A stretch of 64,000 bases of DNA from Macrostomum hystrix (lineage: Eukaryota; Platyhelminthes; Macrostomidae): positions 24,853,001 to 24,917,000 of the forward strand of contig CATNEN010000001.1 of NCBI GenBank assembly GCA_950097015.1, in the 5' to 3' direction. The position numbers were made by a program, and so were the translations under genes. Below the pieces are notes generated by a model. The model saw only the letters and a list, made by a program, of their open reading frames with translations, searched no databases and had not been told where the DNA came from. Below are positions 55,601-64,000 of this stretch, piece by piece. The first letter of the stretch is position 1, and every line of letters starts with the position of its first letter.

Positions 55601-57316
55601 CGGCGAGAGACCGTGGCGCCGGCAGCAAGTTCAGGCCGTACTCGCTGATTGAAGAGACAGTTCCTGAGAACAGAAGCTGCTCAGATGCGGGAATTCCCAC
55701 ACACTGGTGCTCTTGTCTGAGCGCTACTCGGCTGGAGAATCCCGCTTCTCACCAGCTGGCCTTGCGGGCTGCTCAGTTCGCAGTGAAGCAGATAAACTTG
55801 GCCACCAAGGCCTTCCGGAACCTCTGCGCTGAGCTGCGACTCGACAGCATTGTCGAGGCTGAGATCAGCCTGGTGAGTTTGCAACGCCTTCCACCCTGTA
55901 GAATATGTTGCTCTGTTTAGTACACTTCAGGCGAACGTTCTTGAGGCACATGGCATTAACAGTAGAAAGCACACGCTATTTTCCCACGGGGATATTTCTA
56001 AATTAGTCACTTGTAATGGTTGGTTTTTATAATCTGTTTTAGGCCTTAGATTATTTGATTCTTTTTCACAGTTTTCAAGTCGGCGGTTAAACACCAGTTG
56101 CGTTTGTTGCGTGGGGTTTTAGGGTTTCAGTTGTTACTTTGGTTCAGGTACAACTTTAGGGCTATAAATATTTTCGGGGAATGGTGCGAAGTCTGAGAAG
56201 TAATCATGAAGCTCATTAACAGCAGGACTACCAAGCCATTTTGCCGTCCATTTTTATAACAAGGGGGGTAATTCTTCCCCGCTGAATTTTTTCGGCAGCG
56301 CCTGAATGCTAGCAGCGTTGGGTGGTGACTGATTGGTTGACAGACAGGACGATGGTGTACTGTGGTTGAACTGCGCCTAATATTTAGGCTTGATCAGTGA
56401 AATTAAAGAAATTCTCGTCAGGGCGTCCATAGTGGCCTATTTCCACCTTTTGTAGCCCTTGAAGGTCCTGCAAATCCGTCTAGATGAAGATAGGTTGACT
56501 ACCGAAGATGGAGATGATGCAGGCACATTCGGGTGACATGACGATAAAGTTTGAAGGCCAGCCAAGGCCGCACTGGCTTGGCGCACTGAGGCGCCAAGTG
56601 CGGCGCACTAAGGCCGCACTGAGGCGCAGTGCCAATTTGTGTTTATGGGTGTAGGAAAAAACAATACTAGTATATTAATTGAAAAAATCTGACCTTTGGC
56701 CAGAAACAATAAATATCTGGACGGTCTGAAGAGCTGGCGACTTGATTCTTGTTTCAGAAGATGAGCAACAAAAATTTGGTCCGTGTTCTTGAGTTTCGTG
56801 TGTTTGAGTTGCTCCGTTCGGGTGCAGCACACCCGAAATTCTTAAATTGCACTTAGGAAAATAAGAGATAAAGAAAAAGGACAATGTGCGTATTTGAAAT
56901 ACACCCGCAGTATTTCCACTGTTAAAGTCAAAATCATGACCCACTCATCTTAGGCCAGTCTCGATTTGTCCCAGCGAGAGCGCCGCACTGATGCCGCCTT
57001 CGCCTACAATGTGGAAGTCAAGAGCCTGGTGACATCTGGCTACATCACCACTCGGCTCTTCACCAAACCCAACGACGGACTCTACGAGGCCACCCTGCTA
57101 TTCGCCCTGTACAACAACACGGCTGCTGCTGCTGCCGCTGCTGCTGCTAGATTGAAGAAAACAAAAACAAAGACTGTCGAAATGCCGAAAGACTACGAGC
57201 TGAAACTGTCCATTGTTGGGGAGATCTCCAGAACCAACAGGTACGGCGGAGCGGCCGACTGCATAGTCGAGAAGATGCCCAGTCTGAGAAAGTTCTGCTT
57301 TTGCAAAAGCGCTTAA
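52619..57316 (+). CDS. DUF229 family type II membrane protein, right copy, four exons
   Basis: Exons: 52619-52923, 54266-54960, 55088-55872 and 56954-57316, with GT-AG borders and phases 2, 1 and 0, for 715 residues. Exon 1 has a membrane anchor (TIVCYCLLLLFAAAAVL). A later ATG cluster (MMMEPP, about 52664) is an alternative start. Exons 2-3 encode the same DUF229 core as the left copy with essentially one amino-acid difference in the conserved part (PEGASQRDN for PEGDSQRDN): LGLDSLSR, GDGTPAALVPILTG and MSDHGQRLGPLRNS. Exon 4 (ASLDLSQRERRTDAAFAY ... KMPSLRKFCFC) is only distantly similar to that of the left copy and has a poly-Ala run followed by a Lys-rich stretch. It is a probable ER/Golgi or surface ectoenzyme-like protein, substrate unknown. 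Confidence 0.85.
52945..53705. repeat. Minisatellite in intron 1 of the right DUF229 gene
   Basis: About 35 units built from gtcagtctgttatgtctt, mixed with shorter (gtcagtctgcctgttat) and ctttaca-containing variants, unit length about 17-25 bp. It starts about 20 bp after the exon 1 donor. Confidence 0.9.
53722..53962 (+). repeat. Dispersed 240-bp repeat, copy 2
   Basis: Same orientation as the copy at 50109-50352. It lies in intron 1 of the right DUF229 gene, directly after the minisatellite. Confidence 0.85.
54285..55953. repeat. Right arm of a 1.67-kb inverted repeat (with 42481-44149)
   Basis: Exons 2 and 3, the intron between them, and about 80 bp of intron 3 match the left gene at about 99% by eye in inverted orientation. 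Homology ends near 42481/55953 and 44149/54285. Confidence 0.85.
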
Positions 57317-57577
57317 CAGGATTTGCATATGGATCTTGGCAATGAAAAATTGCATTTAAACGTTAATTGTCTTCTTCGAAATTCATAGAAATTTTTTCTT
57401 TAAGGAACTAGGAATTTGCTTGCTTAATTTTTGCTTCCATCTTATTTATGTCTGATTGACTGATTATAGATTTGTTGCATGCTTCAGATTTTTAATCTAG
57501 TGCCTTCAATTTAAAGCTGTGAAGTAGGCCTATAATACATAAAAATAATTGATTACACCTGCCTTGATTGGAACCGA

Positions 57578-57822
57578 CAGCACAGCCGCAGCCATTGCGT
57601 GGCGCATCTGAAGGCTGCTAACGACTATTCAGTCCATGGACTGGGGGACGCCACACCCACACTCAATTTCCTCAACTGATGCTGGTACCCATTTAACAGC
57701 TAGGTGAACTGAGTCAAGTGTCTTGCTAGTGGACGCAATTATTTCCACTGGAGCTAGGAATCGAACCCCCGACCTTCAAGTCGCAAGTTCGACGCTCTGA
57801 CCATTAAGGCTGCCAGCCCTAC
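57578..57822 (-). mobile_element. tRNA-derived SINE, family 2
   Basis: The minus-strand reading starts with an A-box-like ggcagccttaatggtcagag and B box gggggttcgattcctagc. The acccatttaacagctaggtg central block and the cagtccatggactggggg block follow in plus orientation. Confidence 0.7.
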
Positions 57823-57830
57823 AAGGCTGG

Positions 57831-58230
57831 GGGCTTGTTATGTAATTTTCGCCCTTGAGGGCCAATCTCCAAGGAACAGTGTGATTTTGCACTGCCTGGC
57901 GATAAGAAAGTCACACCTGTACACACCTGTGTGAGTGCGTGCCCGCGTACATTGTCTGTGTGCGCGTGTGCTCAGCCATGGAGCTCTGAATCTAGAAACT
58001 GGAGAGACAACTCACCCCAACCCCCCCCCATTTTCCGGACAAGTATGGGCTGACTGGCTGGCCCTAAAAATACACTAAGCAGATAGGAAATTCTGATGCA
58101 CTACTTGGACAAAAACACTTATGACTACCGTATCGTGAAACATATTTTCTAGATGTTTGTTTCATTAGAAAGCTAAACAAATTCTCTGTGCCATTGCCCA
58201 CAGCCCTCCTACAATAATAATTATTATCCC
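57831..58230 (+). mobile_element. SINE family 1, 5'-truncated
   Basis: Matches the body of the SINE at 31433-31806 (gcccttgagggccaatctcc, cactgcctggcgataagaaa, cccacagccctcctacaata) and ends in an ATT-type tail. It directly follows the family 2 SINE on the opposite strand. Confidence 0.65.
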
Positions 58231-58261
58231 GGTACATGTCGACAAGCTAATTAGCAAACTA

Positions 58262-58440
58262 GGAGCTGGTTAGGGCTTCGGACTTCTGATCGAGAGGTCG
58301 CGGGTTCGCCCCATGGGAAACAATTCCTTGTGGAGATTTGTTTAGCCTTGGCGGCTATTTCACATGTCCATGGACCGAAAAGCTGTATACAGTTTTTAGA
58401 TGCAACACGCTGTGGCACTAGCTGTACATCTGGTCCAGTA
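58262..58440 (+). mobile_element. tRNA-like SINE head, diverged
   Basis: gagctggttagggcttcgga and gaggtcgcgggttcgcccc look like A and B boxes of a tRNA-derived head. They are followed by a gtccatggaccgaaaagctg block as in family 2. The anticodon stem does not pair, so this is not a functional tRNA. Confidence 0.5.
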
Positions 58441-58849
58441 GGTCAAAGCGTCCCACTCGAAAGCACCCAAGCTATCACCAAAATTGGTAGCCAGAAGCAA
58501 TTTCTATGTGTGCAGCCATATGTGCAGACAAATATACAGTCTATAAGACACGCGAGTACTAACGGAAGCAGTTTAGAAGGCTTTGGAGAACTTTGGCCCC
58601 TTATCAGCTACGTGTGCACGAGGCCAAGTTGAAACTACAGCTTGTGTGAGTACCGCACTCAACTGCTCACAGATAACAGCAGGCTACATGCCGATAAGAA
58701 TTGTTGGCCTCAGAAACTTTTAAGAAAGCTTGTTTAACGAGATATTACAGAAAATTATTTCTCAACATGGGATAGCAAAAAAACAAGCAATGAGAAGTAG
58801 ATTGGGATCTGAGAAATGGGAGGTCCCCATCCACTCGACAGAGAACTAG

Positions 58850-60184
58850 GAAGAGGGATTGGAGAACTGGGGAGTGTATGGGAGAACTGGGAAGTGGATG
58901 GGAGAACTGGGGAGTGGATCGGAGAACTGGGAAGTGGATGGGAGAACTGGGGAGTGGATGGGAGAACTGGGAAATGGATGGGAGAACTGGGGAGTGGATG
59001 GGAGAACTGGGGAGTGGATGGGAGAACTGGGGGAGTGGATAGGAAAACGGGGGAGTGGATGGGAGAACTGGGGAGTGGATGGGAGAACGGGGGAGTGGAT
59101 GGGAGAACTGGGGAGTGAATGGGATAATTGGGGAGTGGATGGGAGAATGGGGGGAGTGGATGGGAGAACCCGAGTGGATGGGAGAACTGGAAAGTGGATG
59201 GGAGAACTGGGAAATGGATGGGAGAACTGGGGAGTGGATGGGAGAACTGGGGGAGTGGATAGGAAAACGGGGGAGTGGATGGGAGAACTGGGGTGTGGAT
59301 GGGAGAACGGGGGAGTGGATGGGAGAACTGGGGAGTGAATGGGATAACTGGGGAGTGGATGGGAGAATGGGGGGAGTGGATAGGAGAACCCGAGTGGATG
59401 GGAGAACTGGAAAGTGGATGGGAGAACTGGGGAGTGAATGGGATAACTGGGGAGTGGATGGGAGAATGGGGGGAGTGGATGGGAGAACCCGAGTGGATGG
59501 GAGAACTGGAAAGTGGATGGGAGAACTGGGGAGTGGATGGGAGAACTGGGAAGAGGATGTAAGAACTGAGGAGTGGATGGGAGAACCCGAGTGGATGGGA
59601 GGACTGGTGAGTGGATAGGAGAACTGGGAAGGGGATGGGAGAACTAGGGAGTGGATGGGAGAACTGGGAAGAGGATGTAAGAACTGAGGAGTGGATGGGA
59701 GAACCCGAGTGGATGGGAGAACCCGAGTGGATGGGAGGACTGGTGAGTGGATAGGAGAGCTGGGAAGGGGATGGGAGAACTAGGGAGTGGATGGGAGAAC
59801 TGGGAAGAGGATGTAAGAACTGAGGATTGGATGGGAGAACCCGAGTGGATGGGAGAACTGGGGAGTGGATGGGAGAATGGGGGGAGTGGATGGGAGAACC
59901 CGAGTGGATGGGAGAACTGGAAAGTGGATGGGAGAACTGGGGAGTGAATGGGATAACTGGGGAGTGGATGGGAGAATGGGGGGAGTGGATGGGAGAACCC
60001 GAGTGGATGGGAGAACTGGAAAGTGGATGGGAGAACTGGGGAGTGGATGGGAGAACTGGGAAGAGGATGTAAGAACTGAGGAGTGGATGGGAGAACCCGA
60101 GTGGATGGGAGGACTGGTGAGTGGATAGGAGAACTGGGAAGGGGATGGGAGAACTAGGGAGTGGATGGGAGAACTAGGGAGTGG
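58850..60184. repeat. About 20-bp minisatellite, block 1
   Basis: About 65 units of gtggatgggagaactgggga with many variants (aaagtggatg, agaggatgtaa, gagaacccgagtgg). Blocks of variants recur, so the array has higher-order structure. It gives long open frames on both strands without evidence of a gene. Confidence 0.95.
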
Positions 60185-61217
60185 TGTAGAATGCAGAATT
60201 ACGGTAATATTTATTTTAACCAATCATGCGCTAACTACTCTACTCATCCGCTTAGTAGTATTTTTAGAAAATGCGAACTAAAAACATACAAGTGCAGCAT
60301 GTGATTCATTTCACCAAAAAAGGAGAAACGAATCAATAAAAAGTCATGTGGCTACTATTTATAGTACGAGTATCAAATCAATTTTTGTCATAAGCAACCA
60401 ACAATCCCACCAATCACGTTGCCCAAAGTCAAACAAAAGGTCAAGAAAGCGATAATATATATTTTTGCGCTTCTACTAGTTTAGTTGTAAAAAGTCCATC
60501 CACTCAAGTTGTCAAGCGTTGACCCAGACTTTTTGACACCAGTTTGACACCTGTACTTTGAACGCAATCATCGAACCCGAGAGGGTCCGAATCTCTATTA
60601 ATACAAGAACTCCGAAGCGAGCCCAGATTCAGAGTCTCGCCGAGAAGAGAAAACGGAGAGAAATCTGAAGAGTATCGGACTCTAGGTCCAAGACTTGTGG
60701 TAGAGTTCCTTGAGTTATCCTAATTAATTATTTATTAATTAGAAGTCTTTTATTGAGCTAAGTCAAACCTCTCCAAGAAATCGTTAAATCAACGATTAAA
60801 TCATAATCACAGACGTGTGATAACATTGATTGTACTACAAAGGGTGAGCGCCAGACCCGTGGTAGAACCTACCAGGGCTGGTAAGCAGGAGCACACTCCA
60901 CAAGTGACTGTTGGTTAACCGGCATCAACGACAAATCGGAGACACTCCACCGAATTTCTATTGGTTCATCTTAACCGCAACCGAAGAAAAGAGAATACAT
61001 TAACTCTTCTTGTATTCGACGATCCAGGTACACGAAGGGCAACCAGACGCCAAGCGCATCCGAGAAATTCAAAGGCTGCAGCAACCGAAGAGGACTAGCA
61101 ACTCAAACAAAAGGAAGGTAAGATCTACAACTTCTACTCATTGCGTAATTGTTACTGGGCCACCCAGCAGTTGCTGGAAGTGTTAAATTCCTTGCACCAA
61201 GAGTAAGGAATTCATCA
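60185..61217. mobile_element. Probable solo LTR, copy 1
   Basis: A 1033-bp non-repetitive sequence starting TGTAGAATGC and ending AATTCATCA, flanked on both sides by gtgg, a possible 4-bp target duplication in the minisatellite. It is 99.3% identical by eye to 61957-62990 (about seven differences). No coding frame is present. Strand and family cannot be fixed; length, TG..CA ends and flanking duplication fit a BEL/Pao- or gypsy-type LTR. Confidence 0.65.
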
Positions 61218-61956
61218 GTGGATGGGAGAACTGGGGAGTGGATGGGAGAACTGGGGAGTGGATGGGAGAACTGGGGGAGTGGATGGGAGAACTGGGGGAG
61301 TGGATGGGAGAACTGGGGAGTGGATGGGAGAACTGGGGAGTGGTTGGGGAGAACTGGGGGAGTGGATGGGAGAACTGGGGAGTGGATGGGAGAATGGGGG
61401 GAGTGGATGGGAGAACCCGAGTGGATGGGAGAACTGGGGAGTGGATGGGAGAACTGGGGAGTGGATGGGAGAACTGGGAAGAGGATGTAAGAACTGAGGA
61501 GTGGATGGGAGAACCCGAGTGGATGGGAGGACTGGGAAGGGGATGGGAGAACTGGAAAGTGGATGGGAGAACTGGGGAGTGGATGGGAGAACTGGGAAGA
61601 GGATGTAAGAACTGAGGAGTGGATGGGAGAACCCGAGTGGATGGGAGGACTGGGAAGGGGATGGGAGAACTGGGAAGGGGATGGGAGAACTGGGGAGTGG
61701 ATGGGAGAACTGGGAAGAGGATGTAAGAACTGAGGAGTGGATGGGAGAACCCGAGTGGATGGGAGGACTGGGAAGGGGATGGGAGAACTGGGAAGGGGAT
61801 GGGAGAACTGGGGAGTGGATGGGAGAACTGGGAAGAGGATGTAAGAACTGAGGAGTGGATGGGAGAACCCGAGTGGATGGGAGAACTAGGGAGTGGATGG
61901 GAGAACTGGGAAGAGGATGTAAGAACTGAGGAGTGGATGGGAGAACTAGGGAGTGG
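61218..61956. repeat. About 20-bp minisatellite, block 2
   Basis: Same family as 58850-60184. It contains repeated sub-blocks of the order agaggatgtaagaactgagg then gagaacccgagtgg. Confidence 0.95.
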
Positions 61957-62990
61957 TGTAGAATGCAGAATTACGGTAATATTTATTTTAACCAATCATG
62001 CGCTAACTACTCTACTCATCCGCTTAGTAGTATTTTTAGAAAATGCGAACTAAAAAACATACAAGTGCAGCATGTGATTCATTTCACCAAAAAAGGAGAA
62101 ACGAATCAATAAAAAGTCATGTGACTACTATTTATAGTACGAGTATCAAATCAATTTTTGTCATAAGCAACCAACAATCCCACCAATCACGTTGCCCAAA
62201 GTCAAACAAAAGGTCAAGAAAGCGATAATATATCTTTTTGCGCTTCTACTAGTTTAGTTGCAAAAAGTCCATCCACTCAAGTTGTCAAGCGTTGACCCAG
62301 ACTTTTTGACACCAGTTTGACACCTGTACTTTGAACGCAATCATCGAACCCGAGAGGGTCCGAATCTCTATTAATACAAGAACTCCGAAGCGAGCCCAGA
62401 TTCAGAGTCTCGCCGAGAAGAGAAAACGGAGAGAAATCTGAAGAGTATCGGACTCTAGTTCCAAGACTTGTGGTAGAGTTCCTTGAGTTATCCTAATTAA
62501 TTATTTATTAATTAGAAGTCTTTTATTGAGCTAAGTCAAACCTCTCCTAGAAATCGTTAAATCAACGATTAAATCATAATCACAGACGTGTGATAACATT
62601 GATTGTACTACAAAGGGTGAGCGCCAGACCCGTGGTAGAACCTACCAGGGCTGGTAAGCAGGAGCACACTCCACAAGTGACTGTTGGTTAACCGGCATCA
62701 ACGACAAATCGGAGACACTCCACCGAATTTCTATTGGTTCATCTTAACCGCAACCGAAGAAAAGAGAATACATTAACTCTTCTTGTATTCGACGATCCAG
62801 GTACACGAAGGGCAACCAGACGCCAAGCGCATCCGAGAAATTCAAAGGCTGCAGCAACCGAAGAGGACTAGCAACTCAAACAAAAGGAAGGTAAGATCTA
62901 CAACTTCTACTCATTGCGTAATTGTTACTGGGCCACCCAGCAGTTGCTCGAAGTGTTAAATTCCTTGCACCAAGAGTAAGGAATTCATCA
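61957..62990. mobile_element. Probable solo LTR, copy 2
   Basis: A 1034-bp near-identical copy of 60185-61217 with the same TG..CA ends and the same gtgg flanks. Sharing the flanks with copy 1 points to segmental duplication rather than a second insertion. Confidence 0.65.
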
Positions 62991-64000
62991 GTGGATGGGA
63001 GAACTGGGGAGTGGATGGGGAGAACTGGGGAGTGGATGGGAGAACTGGGGAGTCGTTGGGAGAGCCCGAGTGGATAGGAGATCTGGGAAGTGGTTGAGAT
63101 AACTGGGGAGTGGATGGGATAACTGGGGAGTGGATGGGATAACTGGGGAGTGGATGGGATAACTGGGGAGTGGATGGGGAGAACTGGGGGAGTGGATGGG
63201 AGAACTGGGGGAGTGGATGGGAGAACTGGGGAGTGGTTGGGGAGAACTGGGGAGTGGATGGGAGAACTGGGGAGTGGTTGGGAGAGCCCGAGTGGATAGG
63301 AGATCTGGGAAGTGGTTGAGATAACTGGGGAGTGGATGGGATAACTGGGGAGTGGATGGGATAACTGGGGAGTGGATGGGATAACTGGGGAGTGGATGGG
63401 ATAACTGGGGAGTGGATGGGATAACTGGGAAGTGGATGGGAGAATGGGGGGAGTGGATGGGAGAACCCGAGTGGATGGGAGAACTGGAAAGTGGATGGGA
63501 GAACTGGGAAATGGATGGGAGAACTGGGGAGTGGATGGGAGAACTGGGGGAGTGGATAGGAAAACGGGGGAGTGGATGGGAGAACTGGGGTGTGGATGGG
63601 AGAACGGGGGAGTGGATGGGAGAACTGGGGTGTGGATGGGAGAACGGGGGAGTGGATGGGAGAACTGGGGAGTGAATGGGATAACTGGGGAGTGGATGGG
63701 AGAATGGGGGGAGTGGATAGGAGAACCCGAGTGGATGGGAGAACTGGAAAGTGGATGGGAGAACTGGGGAGTGAATGGGATAACTGGGGAGTGGATGGGA
63801 GAATGGGGGGAGTGGATGGGAGAACCCGAGTGGATGGGAGAACTGGAAAGTGGATGGGAGAACTGGGGAGTGGATGGGAGAACTGGGAAGAGGATGTAAG
63901 AACTGAGGAGTGGATGGGAGAACCCGAGTGGATGGGAGGACTGGTGAGTGGATAGGAGAACTGGGAAGGGGATGGGAGAACTAGGGAGTGGATGGGAGAA
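62991..64000. repeat. About 20-bp minisatellite, block 3, running off the window
   Basis: Includes a run of gtggatgggataactgggga units (63095-63430). It then has a section (63432 to the end) that reproduces variant order found at about 59140-60180. Confidence 0.95.

Noticed and set aside
58262-58335. Functional tRNA gene
   Set aside because: A- and B-box-like words are present, but the anticodon and acceptor stems do not pair; it is a SINE head.
58816-63955. Many long WENWGVDGRTGEW / HPLPSSPIHS repeat ORFs
   Set aside because: All are readings of the 20-bp minisatellite on both strands; no start context or unique domain.

Overview
This window looks like nuclear DNA from a non-vertebrate animal, probably an aquatic invertebrate. 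The evidence is GT-AG introns (mostly 86-1700 bp), a complete HIRA histone-chaperone gene, ErbB-type receptor ectodomains, a membrane protein of the DUF229 family, and a dense mixture of BEL/Pao, DIRS-like, hAT and Polinton-polymerase relics, tRNA-derived SINEs and many minisatellites. I cannot name the species. The host genes have clean reading frames, so the frameshifts and stops in the transposon-derived genes are more likely real decay than assembly noise.

Layout. 1-2 kb: decayed BEL/Pao gag and pol (minus). 3-24 kb: four copies of an intronless gene for a secreted protein with the ErbB/insulin-receptor ectodomain architecture L1, furin-like Cys-rich, L2, short second Cys-rich stub. A (3209-4936, +), B (7331-9067, -) and D (22261-24006, +) are intact; C (12541-14000, +) is a pseudogene. 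A and B are tail-to-tail. Fragments of a protein-primed type-B DNA polymerase lie downstream of A/B and of C. A truncated DIRS-like tyrosine-recombinase retroelement (10.2-12.3 kb) and a decayed, intron-containing hAT transposase (16.8-19.4 kb) separate the copies. 24.3-27.1 kb: a six-exon gene (minus) that I assemble into a 653-residue ankyrin-repeat plus STE-like protein kinase. 30.4-37.5 kb: a six-exon HIRA gene (+, 1037 residues). 37.6-39.6 kb: two minisatellites. 40.6-57.3 kb: two four-exon DUF229 genes in inverted, head-to-head orientation (left minus, right plus); their central exons and the intron between them are almost identical whereas their first and last exons differ strongly. The space between them holds a SINE, a SINE-derived satellite, several minisatellites and the end of a BEL/Pao pol. 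57.3-64 kb: SINEs, then a long roughly 20-bp minisatellite interrupted by two nearly identical 1.03-kb sequences that look like solo LTRs.

What stands out. The ErbB-like ectodomain family varies in short patches that fall on the strands of the L domains, while the Cys-rich modules are nearly invariant. All four copies end at the same TAA, followed by an in-frame relic of the next Cys-rich repeat. This suggests that one receptor gene was truncated into a secreted binding protein, then amplified and diversified. The window shows no operon-like pathway; HIRA, the kinase and the DUF229 genes appear to be independent loci.
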